Shown: positions 1 to 12,018 of the stretch, one piece after another | Position numbering within the stretch: the stretch's first letter is position 1 | Layout of the letters: every line of letters starts with the position of its first letter | Assembly (NCBI GenBank): GCA_029945375.1 | Contig: CM057059.1 | Coordinates: 2,108,001 to 2,172,000 of the forward strand | Length of the DNA stretch: 64,000 nt | Source of the DNA: Agaricus subrufescens | Lineage: Eukaryota > Basidiomycota > Agaricomycetes > Agaricales > Agaricaceae | Direction: 5' to 3' | Made by a program: the position numbers and the translations under genes | Notes under the pieces: model-generated | The model's input: the letters and a program-made list of their open reading frames with translations, nothing else | What the model was told of the DNA's origin: nothing | Databases searched by the model: none

Positions 1-3000
1 AGAGCCCCATAGCTTTTCTGAACAGTGGTCGCATCGAGCAAAACGTAACACGCTGATTTGTTGGAAACTATGCTCTAAATAGCCCTTACTTCTCTGAGAA
101 TCTTGCGCCACCGCTGGCGAGGCTGACGTCTTTCCCTTGTTGTATCCTATCCACTTCAATTTGCGAGGCGTGGCGAACTCTGTATCAGATTTAGACGGAG
201 GCTTCATATTCCTGTCATATTCGTCTTGGACAGTGAGAGTGGACGATCCGCTCGTGGATGCACTAAGCGAAGGTGCAATAGGGAGGGCTTGCTGGTTGGA
301 ATTTCTCAGTCTATCCGATGGCTGGTGAGGCGGTAATGATGCTTGTCTGGGAGGAGCCTCGGGGATGGCTTCTAGTCGACGAGAATATATATGACTGAGT
401 TGCGCGAGCTCTTCGTTACGCGCATTGAGGGCAGTTGTCTCTTCAAGAAATGTGTCCCTGATTGCTTTCAGTTCAGTAATTTCTCTATTGAGCCTTTCCC
501 TTTCCTCTGTAAGTGGAGTCAAGTCCCGTTGGTATTGCCGTCTTAAGCCGTCCAAACGCTTTGTGACGGATCTCCCAAGGCTAACAGAGGGCTTCTCGGT
601 TGATGTTAGGCTAATGCGATGTTACTTTTGAGCAAATATACATTAAACTGAAATTCAACGCACCCCTTGGTTGATGAAAGCTCTTCCATTTCTGCCAGCG
701 CAATGTCCCGTTCTAGTCTCAACCTCGAAAGGTCCTGTTCAAGGCCAGACAAACTTTCATTCATCTCTTTTGATATCTGTTGCCTAAGTTCCTGGCGCCG
801 ATCCTCGCCAGTCAGTGCCATCAGCTTGACCGCTTGGCCAGAAAGCAAGACCCGCAATCGGGTAACCTCCGCTTCAGCATCACGCCGGGCCTTCTGTTCC
901 TTGTCATATTCAACCTGCGCGGCCGATACACCCTCCGTGAGGTTTTTACTTGTTCTCTGTTACTTTTGAGCTCGTTGAAACACCAATAGTCCGAATCAGC
1001 ACTGACCTTGACTCCATCTAGTTTTTCTTTCAAATCCTCGTAGGCCATCTTCCTCGAGTCTAATGTTTCAAGAACTGCCGCCACAAGATCGAGTTCTAAA
1101 TTAACGTGCAGCAGGCCATGCTCTTGTGAATCTTGGAGCAATTCCCGTAATCGAGTAACAACATTATCTGTCATATCAAGTCGCGATGACGTAGGTTCCG
1201 AACCAGCGGACGTCACTATTATACGAGGGTCTGGAGATGGATCCAGTGATTCACTATTCAGGGATTCATGGCTGGAAACAACATTAGGCTTCAGCCTAGG
1301 CAGTGGCTTGTTCTCTAATGACATCTTCCTGCTAATTCCAGCGGGTCTAGACTAGCATAAGAAAATATAGGGGTTGGAAAGATTGACGACTTGCCTGTTA
1401 CTACGGATAACACCTTCCCCTGTTCTGCTAGTTCGTTGCTCATCAGCTGTAGTAGTCGAAGTTTTCGCTGCAGCGGTCGTTGTTGTTTCTGACGAAGCTT
1501 TGAGAGGCGTAGCCATGGAAGTATCATCAGAATCTTTTAGAAGAGTCGCCATTTGGTCCAGAGACTTAAGCGTCGAGGAACCCTGGACAGAACTCAGTAG
1601 TTCACTAAAATCTGCCGCATTCAAGGAGAATCGGATGGGAGGAAGTGCAGGGGCAATAAAAGTCGCATGTGAAAGACGTTCAACAGGTGATGAGTCTGAC
1701 ATATCATCTGAAGTTTCCTCGCTCAAAACAGGTGATTGAGTCTCCCTAGAATCGCCATTCTCTGAATGAGATGTTATAGGAAGAGAATGGCGTTGATCGG
1801 GAATAGGGCTCGCAAGTTCCCCTGCTTCATCCGAATCTGATCCATTTTCTATGCTTCGTGGGACATCCATCTGGCGGTACGGCGAAGTAGATCTAGAACC
1901 TACGGCTGATAACCTATCTTCACTCATATTCGATGTTAATGACGATCTATTGCCATTGAGCCGACGTCGTGAAGGACTGTTGGTATCATCAGCTTGGCTT
2001 GTGGCTAGTCGGACGCCCGGACTGAAAGATGGAGACGGAATTTCTGGACGCTTGAGGACCGTTGTCTGATCCCCGCTATCTCGGACAGCCGCCGTAGATG
2101 AAAGCGAACGCTCGGATTCCTTCTCTGTTGTCTCTAACGAGGGATCGTGACTGCCGGTGGAAATGTCTTGAGACGTAGGTCGAGATACCTGGTCTTGCCC
2201 ACAATCAGCAATCGTAGAGTGAGCTGACCTGAAATCGGAACATGTAGATGAGACTGGGGACGACGAGGGGTGTAAAGCTCCAGACGGAAGTGCAGCGTTA
2301 ATGTTAGGAAGGACTAAACCTGGGTTGATGGAGCGACGTTTCTGTTGCCTGGAGGTGACACCAAGGCTTCCTGAAGTGAGTGGATTTGTGTCAGGTCGAA
2401 GAGAATTGTTGCCTGGAGTAGCTGGCTTTTGTCCAAAGAGAATTTGTAAAGGGCGAACTCCATCATCGTAGCTTCGACGCTTAGCGTTGGGGTCTGGATT
2501 CGTGGGGGTAAGGGTCACGTTGGGGTTGGAAGAAACATCAAAATAAGAGGGATGGTCGTCCGCTGAGGGTTCAACAGTAACAACAGGAGCCGGTGAAGAG
2601 GACGAGGGAAGATATGGTGTTGTGTTCTGATGAGAAGCAGATTGCGGGACTGCATTTCGATTATCTTGCCCATTATATAGTGGTGGTAGGCCTTTGGGTT
2701 TAACGATTGGCCGGGTGTATGCCGAGCTCTCAGTGCTGCGTGCCGTGCTAGGCCGAGACGTATCTTGCCGAGGAGTTGATGAGAGGTTGCCTGTCGACCT
2801 GGACGACGATGGACGAGAAATCGAGTCGTAACCAGAGGACTATGGAACAAAAATCAATTGATATCACAAAAAAGAACTGTACGGCACGCACACTATCTTG
2901 AATATAGTTTCGAGCATCTCGATCCCGTGTCCTAGAGGACTCGCCACCAGCATTGCGTTCGCGCTCTGCCTTTTTCTGAGTATACTTCCTTATTTTAATC

Positions 3001-3595
3001 ATGCGTTCATTATGACAGCTCATACAATAAATGCCTTGACTGGTCTTGGCGAAGACGAGCTCGTCAATCCTGTTTTTGCATACTTTACATTTGAAGCAGT
3101 GGGCATGATATGAATCGTCGCCAGTCATGATAGCTTCGTCGAGGATGGGAAGGTGACAGACGTTGCAGCTGTAGGAACAATTGGCGCATATGGGAGAACC
3201 ATCAGATAGTAGAAGAAGGTTGGTATCCGCGGTGACCTGGTTGCCGCATTTGGCGCACTTGAAGCAGTCGACATGGAAGAATGATTGACTATGGTGAACG
3301 TAAGTTAGTTTCGTCTATGAGATACGGTAAGGTGATAAATCAGATCCAGGAAGCGGAGAAGGGGTGAAGAAAAATGATGCGATGGCGATTAAACACAACG
3401 GTGTAAACGGGAGACTGACCCAAAGGCTACGACGAGACCGCCTTGTTCGCTCACGGCGGATTTTTTGCAACCAGGACATATCCTGTCGTCAAGACCAAGT
3501 GGGGGAGAGAGATCGTGTTCGGCATGTTCGACATCGACGGAGGTTTGTTCGTGAACGGGAGCGGCGAGTGTGGGAGAAGCCATGGAGGCGAGCAT
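1..3595 (-). CDS. LIM-LIM-coiled coil-C1 protein, probable Rho GTPase-activating protein (partial, C-terminus off the left edge)
   Basis: Seen: reading right to left, the protein starts at ATG 3595 (MLASMASPT; a second ATG is at 3583). It carries LIM1 (ICPGCKKS ... FHVDCFKCAKCG ... CANC) and LIM2 (CNVCHLP ... YHAHCFKCKVCK ... YCMSC) between about 3480 and 3010. A long Ser/Pro-rich disordered region follows (about 2900-1330), then Glu/Leu-rich coiled coil (about 1300-430). At the very edge is the start of a C1 zinc domain with the H-x12-C-x2-C spacing (HSFQQISVLRFARCDHCSEK). Known: LIM, C1 and RhoGAP domains in this order occur in fungal Rga-type GTPase-activating proteins, which switch off Rho/Cdc42 at polarity sites. 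Inferred: the catalytic GAP domain lies beyond position 1. Several introns interrupt the gene. A LIM/C1 scaffold without GAP activity cannot be excluded. Confidence 0.85.
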
Positions 3596-4480
3596 TGCAC
3601 GGTCGCCAAGGGGCTGCAATGGAAATGTTCAATGGAGAGCGGAGGGGTGCGCGCGATTGAGGGGAGAACCAAGGGAAAGGCGGGAGGGGGAGAGGGGGGG
3701 AAAGGAAGGGGGCGACAACGACAACGACTCGACGACGACGACGACTGGAACGATGGGCGGAAGCAAGAAAAGGGGTGGTTGCAGTCGCGGCCGACGGTGG
3801 GCGCGAACCGTGACAACGGTAACGCGTGATTGGTATCCTTTTTCAGAAAAAATCCACTGATCAATTAAGCACTGTGGCGGTGCACCGCCCTGCATTTCGC
3901 GTACCCAACGCAATGACCATCGCTGGTTACGCTATCTAAGTTGAACTATCAGCTGATCTATCAATGATGATCTATGAAAACGCGGGCAAGGCACTGATTC
4001 AGAGGTTTTGGCTTCGGTTTTCCACCTCGGCCATAAAACCCTAATGGGGCGCCAGCAGTCCTGGCGCTGCTCCACCCCCGCAGGCACATGCCCAGCATCC
4101 CCAGAGCTCGAGTCTGAATGTGACTGCCACCGGTGGTCATAGCGACACGCATCAACGTCTCGGAGAATGCGAGCAGCCTATCACAGCCGACCCAAATCGA
4201 GTATCCCATCAGCCCGTGGTCCGTGCGCACCCTATTCCGGTATATAAATGTCGTGGGATGCTTCTTTGCTCCCCATCTCTTGTGCTCGGGCATGTACTGT
4301 CGCCAGTGAGGTCTTTACCGAGGCACAGTCTTTTGCTGATTGCAAATTACACATCCGAACCCGTCTGTTGGCTTCGGCCTCCAGCAATTTTTGGAAAACT
4401 TTTCCTGATGTCTTCAGGACTTTGGTACATTTTAGATTAGCTTAATAAAACATCTTTCTGCATTCTACCATCTGCGTGAT
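3596..4480. promoter_or_regulatory. Divergent intergenic region between the LIM/C1 Rho-GAP and KTI12
   Basis: This is 885 bp between two divergent start codons. The Rho-GAP side is G/A-rich with short runs of GACAAC and GAC triplets at about 3711-3747, probably 5' leader. A TATATAAA string lies at 4241-4248 facing KTI12, about 230 nt before its ATG; it could be a TATA element with a long leader, but the distance makes this weak. The ORFs here are rich in simple-sequence residues and I do not believe they are genes. Confidence 0.5.
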
Positions 4481-5588
4481 ATGGCCTTGGTCACAATATC
4501 TGGCTATCCGTCTGCGGGCAAGAGTCGGAGAGCACAGGAGCTGGTCTGCTTTTTGTCCGAAAAAATCAGACACTCTGCATATGATGGCCCTTGCTCTGCT
4601 GTGGAGGTGATATCTGATGATGTCCTAGGCATTGAGAGAGCTGCCTATGACGGTAGCTTTGCTCTACTTTTTCAATCGAGATATGCATTACTGAGGCAGT
4701 GGAATACTCAGAAAGCCGCTCCGAGAAACCTGCAAGAGGCACGCTCTTCACGGCTGTCCAGCGTGCTCTGGCCCTTGACAAGATTATCATTCTCGACTCG
4801 CTGAATTACAACAAAGGCTTTCGCTATCAACTCTACTGTGCAGCTAGGGAGTCCAAAGTCCGCGTCTGCACTGTACGTGGTGTAGTCTTGCTGTGTTGAG
4901 CAGCACTCAAAGTTGAACAGATTTATGTGGTAGCAACGCCTGATCTTTGTCGAGAGTGGAATAACAATCGCAACGATGGCCACAACTACGCTTCCGAAAC
5001 GTGAGTCTCGATCTCGTCCCCCTGAGCCCTCAGTTGATGTCCGTAGACTAGAGAACCTGTTTATGCGATACGAGGAGCCGTCGTCGATGGTTCGATGGGA
5101 TTCGCCGCTGTTCACAGTCGCATGGTCAGACGAGAGTTTGCCGAATGAAGCCATCTGGGAAGCCATCACCAAGGGGAATATCAAGCCGCCCAACTCTGGA
5201 ACACTGAACGTCGGTCTTCCGGAAATGCCGTCCAGAATAACTGAATGAGTATCTTTGACAGGTCGCCAAGGCCCCGAGCAATGCGCTCCACACCCTTGAA
5301 CAGACGTCGACTGCGATGGTGTCAGGGATCATGGCTGAACAAGCCGCGGGGCAGGGACTGGGGGGCTGCATCACCGTGACTCTGAACGGAGGCACAAAGG
5401 CGACTGTTCAGCTGCCCGCGCGCAACATCACGCTGTCCGAGTTGCAGCGGCTCAAACGGCAGTTTGTGACGGTCCACAGAAAGGCAATTACACTAGGAAC
5501 GACGGAGAAGGGGTCGGTGGACTGGGAGGAAGGGAGCGTCGCGGAGAAGTTTGGAGCGTATGTAGAGGAACATGTAAAGTCCGGGTAG
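4481..5588 (+). CDS. KTI12: KTI12-like P-loop protein, Elongator/tRNA-wobble modification factor
   Basis: Model: exons 4481-4652, 4700-4872, 4921-5000, 5047-5209, 5262-5588; 304 aa, introns 46-52 nt. Seen: an N-terminal Walker A (GYPSAGKSRRAQEL), then DDVLGIER, IIILDSLNYNKGFRYQLYC, LFMRYEEP and WDSPLF, all hallmarks of the KTI12/PSTK P-loop kinase-like family. Length matches the roughly 300 aa of yeast Kti12. Known: Kti12 binds tRNA and Elongator and is needed for wobble-uridine modification. The third intron uses the acceptor at 5046, the only one nearby that restores the RYEEP frame. The stop codon is only 74 nt before the ELL start on the same strand. Confidence 0.93.
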
Positions 5589-5662
5589 AGAGGACCAACA
5601 GAGGCAAACAAGCGGCAGTGCTTCAGCACCTCCCCGCACATCGTCGTCCCCGACCACCGGCC

Positions 5663-8241
5663 ATGCCTCTCCCCACCGACACCACCCTCAGCCTTATGGG
5701 CTTCTCGAGGCCCGGGGAGACTGCCCAGTCCAGGCCCAAGCAGGCCATGCTCATCCGCATGTCCGACAAGACTCTCGACCTGTTGGAGTCCTCGCCACAG
5801 CTTCACTTTGACTTTTCAGACACTCCAGTATGGTTCTGCATCCCACCGTTTCCTCACCCCCTCACAGATCTCTAGGGTATCACAATCGGCGATACATTCT
5901 TCCCTGTAAACCCGGTGGCAGAGACCACCCCCCACGAAATCTATCTTCGCACCTCTTCACAAGCCAAACCTAATGCACCGCTCAAGCTCTATGCAAACGT
6001 CACTGGCAGATTTTCTGTCGAACGTCAACTAGATGACCGAATGTCCGGCAAAGTCAGAAACAGTAACATAGATGCCCAGAATCAACGCGCTGGTCGCACC
6101 ACAATATTCGTCAAACCTACCGACCTCCCTCCACCCAATGGCAAGAAGAAAGAGGGAGCCACAATGTTTAGGAAACCAATCCGTCCAGCCGATCAACCTC
6201 GCCCAGTCCCCGCTCCAAATGCAGTTGCCCCCTCGAACACCACCCCAGCACCTCAACAATCACAAAGAAGCAAAGAGGCTCTTCGGGCCCTTCGCAACCG
6301 CATGATCCCCTGTATCTGTACATCTCAGCGGACCTCCGAACAGATCGTCAAGCTAGTTGGAGGAAACAACTGCAGCACTGCAACAAGGCAAGACATCCTC
6401 AAATTGTTAGACGAGGTACGTCTCGATGCTGTCATTACATCATTCCCATGCGTATATCTTGTCCTAATAAATTATAGATCGCTGAACCCACGCCTTTACC
6501 TTCTAATTCCAAGGCACCGAAAACATACCGCCTCAAGACTGAATCCTGGCTAGAAGTCCGTCCGTACGAAATCCCAGGCCTCTCTGAGACTGAACGTACA
6601 AACTTGGCAAGATCCGCTAAATACGCCCTTCGTGATCTCAAGATACCCGAGTCTGATCCTGCTTGGAGTCATGTCCAATATCGCAATCCTAACGGTGCAT
6701 CCTCTTCCAGCGCCACCCGCAAGCAGCCTCCCAATGCATCTGGATCATCCAGATCCGGGCAGGCTCCGGAACCGAAGCGTGGCATCACATCCGGGGCGGC
6801 GAAAGACAAAAAGACGAAAACAAAGGATAGCGGAGAGATCATGATGAAGAATGAGAGCCTCAAAGCCTCAAATTCTAAACCCCCGACAAATAGTGCTCCA
6901 GAAGATGACTCTGGGAAATCGTTACCTTTCAAACCACCTGCAACTCGTCGACCAGGTTCGGGTTTCAAAGCTAAACAGCCAACTCCAACTGAATCACGAG
7001 AGTTCGCGAGTGGGCGCAGTCCGATCATCAACGGGAAGGCTGTCCTTGGAGAGCCTTCAACTAGCTCCCAAGATAAGCTGTCTGGGTCTACTCAAACTGC
7101 TGAGCGAAGGACTACCGGATTGCCGAGTAATAAAGTCAAGAAATTGCGGAAAGATGATGCTGCCTTTTCTGATTCGGACCGTTCCGATCTGGGAAGAGAG
7201 CGGGACCGAGAGAAGATGATCAAGGGCAAGGATAGACTCAAAGAGGACAAGGAGAGAGAGAGGAAAGCAGTTAATGACAAAAGAGAACTCGAGAGACAGC
7301 GAGAACGGGAGAGGGCAAAAAGGCGTGAAGTTGATATGGATGGCGACAGGGAGCGGGTCAAGAAACGGGTACGCGACTCGGAACGAGTACATGAACGGGA
7401 GGAGGGAGAGCATTCCGATGACAGCTTCCGACAGCAGAAGCGGAAGAAGCTCAATAGGGAAGATAAAGACGTAGAGGCATCGCGAGCATCAATCAAGAAA
7501 CGCAAGGTGGAATCACCTATCATCAGGGATGTGAAAGTCGAAGAGCTTAACCTACCCAAGAAGCCCGAGCCGGAATCCACCAAGCGACATACAAATATTA
7601 AAAAGGAGACATCTCCTTTACCCTCCATACCCAAAATCAAGAAGGAAGCTACCCCACTACTTCCTTCGGCGAAACTTAAAAAGGAACCTTCACCTTTAAC
7701 CTCCCTGCCCAAAATCAAGAAAGAACCCACACCCGCTCTCAAGATATCTTCCCCTGTGACAAGGGTTTCTCCTTCGGCATCGACATCGTCAACGCAGCTC
7801 ACAAATTCCAAGCAAAGATCGTCGACAAAACGACGGCGAGGATCAGACATCTATACATCGAGTGAGGATGAAGGAGAGATTCGCCAAGGAACCAAGCGGG
7901 AACCGGTACCACACCCTACGGCTAACAGCAACACTACATCACACCCCAACAAGCCGCCTCCTATGCACGACCGCGCAGCTCTTCGGAATCACTACGACTC
8001 TTCTTACCTACCCTATCTTGACAAGTTCCAAGTGCTGATGAGCCAGAAGCCGAAACTACGCAATTTGCTCAGAAAGGTGGAAAACAGCGGTTCTGATAGC
8101 GTTACAGAGTCCGAAGGAGATGGGGATTTACTAGACCCTGAAGAGCTGAGGAAGCTAGCGCTGGAGTATCAAGATCAACATGGGGATCTTGAAAATATAC
8201 AGCGCGCTTTTTCCAAGAGGGATGATCGCTCAGAGTTGTAG
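5663..8241 (+). CDS. ELL-family RNA polymerase II elongation factor
   Basis: Model: exons 5663-5827, 5876-6415, 6478-8241; 822 aa. Seen: an N-terminal beta-rich region, then an ELL helical/winged module at about residues 186-290 (RNRMIPCICTSQRT, DILKLLDE, YRLKTESWLEVRP, GLSETERTNLARSAKYAL), which lines up with the ELL N-terminal domain. A Lys/Arg/Glu-rich charged segment spans about residues 425-560, with repeated K-K-E-x-S/T-P motifs at about 586-651. The C-terminal block at about 730-822 (HYDSSYLPYLDKFQVL, LRKLALEYQDQHGDLENIQ) resembles the occludin-homology domain. Known: ELL stimulates Pol II elongation with EAF. Inferred: nuclear elongation factor. The low-complexity middle is longer than in many fungal relatives. 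Confidence 0.85.
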
Positions 8242-8409
8242 AAATAGAATTAATTTACACTGTATTTTGAACGTTTTTGCAATCATGCTAGTCGTGTTTT
8301 TGGATGAAATGTGCTATGAATAGATGCAATCCACTCGTCAGCCTCCCGACCGCTTTCGAAGAAAGAACCAAGAGGTCATTTATGTCTGCCAGCCACCATC
8401 TATTATCCA

Positions 8410-9567
8410 ATGCCACCGACAACGTCCAACGCCCCCGTGCACTCCCACCTGAAGAGAATATCCAATCCACTCTATCAACAATCACGGCGGCAGCTAATTC
8501 CACCAGAGCAGACAGCGGTCAATCCAGACACTACGGGAGCGGACACCAAGACTGATACTACATTGGAGGGTTTCGCCCCGTACTCACCACCTCCTTCATT
8601 GCATGCAGCGATCCTCCCGCTGTCGGCCGTAGCAGAGCCACATGGGTCAGCACCTAGACCATTCCATCGTCCGCCACCTCCTTCTGGACAAATCATCGCT
8701 ATCACTGTTTCTATTGTCTTTTCCACACTTTTGTGTATTCTGGCCCTCGTTCTGGCCCTCTCCAGATCACGGCAGCTGAAAACGGTTTTCACGCGCATCT
8801 TTTACAAACGTCAGCCCACAACAATGGCGAGATTGACACCACCAGAGGATTTGGTCATAGATATCTGCGCGAGATCGACGCAAGATGTGGTATATCCGGA
8901 TTCTGAGTCCGGGAAAAGCGATGAAGTCGAAGGGTCGTTTGAATCCGAGATATCAGAAGGACCTGTTCCGCCACCGCATTATGTCCCGCCTTCTGTTTCT
9001 TCTCGAGAATGTGCTATTTTGGAAGATGGTGCACCGAGCTTGGCAACATTCTGGTCACGGACGGGGGATGAGGAAGTGGATGATTGCCTGCCCACCAGCA
9101 TTGCAACCGCAGGACCAGGATCGGAATTCAATACCGCGATAGCTGATTCACTGTCCACTCGTGCCAGCTGGAATGTCAAGAACAGGATAAGGCAGGGCTC
9201 GGACGCGTCAGAGTCCACGAATGAGACCACAACATCGAACTTATTCTCGACCGCCAATTCAACTTGCTCGTCGAAAACGTCAGTCAGAGGTGGGGACAGT
9301 CAAGAGGATGTAGAATTAGAAGACGATCTCAACACGGAAGAAACAACTTTCGAAGTTGCGCGCGCACAGACACAGAGTGTTGAAATCAAGAGGGGTGTCC
9401 TGATTAACTGGGGCGGGGAGTGCGGGAGGGCCTCATGCGGGAAGTTTGAGGGCTCAATAGTGCCGTCGGTCATGGTGACATGTGCGAGCACCCTGAGCAG
9501 CTTATCGGTGGACCTGAACGAGTTTCCCCTGCCGCCGGATGATTTTGTGTACACGGTAGAAACTTGA
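8410..9567 (+). CDS. Uncharacterised single-pass membrane protein
   Basis: One uninterrupted ORF of 385 aa. Seen: a Pro/Ser-rich N-terminal part without a signal peptide, one hydrophobic helix at about residues 96-118 (IIAITVSIVFSTLLCILALV) followed by basic residues (RSRQLK, YKRQ), then a long acidic Ser/Glu-rich tail. The charge pattern suggests a type III-like or tail-inside single-pass protein. I recognise no domain. This type of small, disordered, single-TM protein is common in Agaricomycete genomes and is usually annotated as hypothetical. It sits in a same-strand run, 168 nt after ELL and 85 nt before the P450. Confidence 0.65.
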   Translation: MPPTTSNAPVHSHLKRISNPLYQQSRRQLIPPEQTAVNPDTTGADTKTDTTLEGFAPYSPPPSLHAAILPLSAVAEPHGSAPRPFHRPPPPSGQIIAITVSIVFSTLLCILALVLALSRSRQLKTVFTRIFYKRQPTTMARLTPPEDLVIDICARSTQDVVYPDSESGKSDEVEGSFESEISEGPVPPPHYVPPSVSSRECAILEDGAPSLATFWSRTGDEEVDDCLPTSIATAGPGSEFNTAIADSLSTRASWNVKNRIRQGSDASESTNETTTSNLFSTANSTCSSKTSVRGGDSQEDVELEDDLNTEETTFEVARAQTQSVEIKRGVLINWGGECGRASCGKFEGSIVPSVMVTCASTLSSLSVDLNEFPLPPDDFVYTVET

Positions 9568-9652
9568 TGTGGCACGCGGCTTTCACGCGGCAGTAATGTG
9601 CTCTTTTGTCTAGAACAATTAAAAACCATGGCTCTTTGCTTTTCCTTCCCAG

Positions 9653-11752
9653 ATGCCTTTCCTTCTCGCTGCCCTGGGTTTCCTCGCCGCCCTGATCGCG
9701 TGGGCTTTGTACTGCGTTTTTGTTGAGCCCAGGTTCAACCCTTTGCATCGAATCGCTGGTCCTCCCTGCCGCAGCCTGTTCGGTGGAAATCTACGAAAAC
9801 TGTTGGAGTGCGTATCTGCATTTCAAGCTTTCGCATCCCGCTCACGAGTATCCGCAGTCCGGTATCGTCTCCTAGAGCTCATGACATATATATCAAGCAT
9901 TATGGACGTTCGATGCGTATACGTGGAGTCGGCCCTGTAAGCCATGCATCGCATCGTCTGTTGGCTCGCTGTCTCTGACCATCCTTACCGCAGTGGGACG
10001 AGCGCTTGCTCACGCTAGACCCCCTCTCCGTCCAGCATGTTCTTAAGAATCCTTCTATCTACGAGAAACCCTGGCAGTCTCGAACACTTATCACTGGCTT
10101 GATCGGATGTGGAATGCTTTCCGCTGAGGGTCAGGTGCACAAGCGTCAACGCCGTGTTGCTACACCAGCCTTCTCCATACAAAATTTACGTGGGATAGTG
10201 CCCATGGTCTTCCAGAAAGGCAGTCAATTGAAAGACAAATGGATGTTAATGACTTGCGGGACGCGCCAACCATACGAGGAGCCTTCGCTAACGTTAGATG
10301 TCTGTCATTGGATCAGCAGAGCGACTTTTGATGTCATTGGATTAGCCGGTATGTGTTGGATCTTGTTTGAAGATGCGCTTGACAAACTCTCCAAAGGATT
10401 TGATTATAGTTTCAATGCCATCCAAGACGAATCCAATCCACTCTTCCTCGCTTACAAGGAGATGTTCGAGGTCGCGGTCTCGCAGGGTAAACCTTGGAGA
10501 ACAATGCTGTCAATTTACCTTCCTTGGTTCAATAAGCTGTTTGTAAGTCTCTTTGCGGCTTTATAACGGTATTCTGTTTCTGATAATCCATAGCCTGATG
10601 AACGTCAACGACTCGTTGAAAGATGCCAGGGCACCATTCGTCGCGTCGCTGGCCAGCTTGTAAAAGACAAGAAACGTAAAATGGAAGAAGCTGCACGCGA
10701 CGGCAAGAATTACGAGGGGAAGGATCTCCTTAGCCTTCTTTGTAGGTTTTTCTTGCATGAGAATGACAGCTTATCCTTATTATTTCGTAGTGAGATCTAA
10801 CGCTTCAAGTGACCTTGCACCCGAAAGTCGCATTTCAGATGAAGACATACTCCATAACATCAACACCTTTATGTTTGCTGGTTCCGATACGTCTTCTCTG
10901 TCACTTGCATGGACATTTTATCTGCTCGCAAATCATCCGACAGTTCAAAGTCGTCTTCGAAACGAACTTTTGTCTGTTTCCCCTGCGACCGAAGCATCGG
11001 ATCTGACCGAGGAGGAAATACTTTCTTTATACGACAGTCTCTCAAACTTACCATATCTGCATAACGTCGTTAGGGAGTCCTTGAGGCTTATCCCACCTGT
11101 ACATTCCTCTATCCGTGTGGCAACGAAGGATGATGAAATTCCAACAATGTATCCCGTCCACGGGAGGGATGGGCGAGCTATTCCCGGAAAGAGGAGTGTT
11201 ACGGTACCCAAGGGAAGCTTTGTCCATGTCGCAGTCGAGGGTTTCAACCTTGACAAAGAAATGTGGGGCGAAGACGCATGGGATTTCAAGTTTGTCTCCT
11301 TTTCCACCCCAATTCTATAAGTTCTAACTTGGCACGCATTCAGCCCCGACCGATGGGATACACTTCCAGAAAAGGCGCAGGAGATACCTGGCATCTTTTC
11401 AAATACCCTCACATTTTCTTCGGGACCCAGGGTGAGCGATCAAGTAAAAAATTATACCTTGTCAGGACACTGATGCAGTCTGGTAGTCCTGCATTGGGAT
11501 GAGATTCTCCCTTATAGAAATAAAAACCTTTTTGTACATCCTTCTCACATCTTTCGTTTTCACTCCTACGAGCGAGAAAATTCATAGAGTCAACGTGTAA
11601 GCCAGAGTTTCCACTGCAACTTTTCTCAGCTATTAACTGACCTTTCAAATAGTGTATTGACCCGACCGTTCGTGTCCAAACGGTATACAGATGGCAGCCA
11701 ACTACCTTTAATCATCCAGCCTTTCAAAGCATATAGCCCGCCAGGCAAGTGA
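9653..11752 (+). CDS. Microsomal cytochrome P450 monooxygenase
   Basis: Model: exons 9653-9807, 9858-9936, 9994-10348, 10397-10542, 10594-10741, 10791-11289, 11344-11431, 11487-11596, 11653-11752; 559 aa. Seen: an N-terminal membrane anchor (LLAALGFLAALIAWALYCVF), Pro-rich hinge, I-helix AGSDTSS at about residue 320, ExxR (ESLR) at about 388, NPDRW, and the haem loop FSSGPRSCIGMRF with the Cys ligand at about residue 492. All catalytic landmarks are present and the frame is open after splicing. One intron (10349-10396, 48 nt) keeps frame and could be missed by ORF-based calling. The neighbours give no pathway clue, so the substrate is unknown; the CYP family was not assigned. Confidence 0.93.
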
Positions 11753-12018
11753 CACTGAGTGCGGCTATCCTCTATAACACGCACATTACTCTATTTGAGA
11801 CTGTTTTTTTTTGTTCTTTTGCTACCATTGAACGGTCCTGTTTTTTTAGTGCTCTATGTACGATTTAAAACGGATAGCGCAAATTGATACATACACAGGA
11901 GAAACACTATACAGATATTATAATACATGTTTTTTTTTGGCTTCAAAAAGGCGCATACAGTGAGAAAAATAAGAATACACGGAACAATGTTCAAGAAAGA
12001 GTGGACGGGGCCCAAGAA

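Noticed and set aside
3364..3860. Overlapping ORFs on both strands near the Rho-GAP start
   Set aside because: Simple-sequence (GAC/GAA/GGA) translation of the 5' leader region, no domain.
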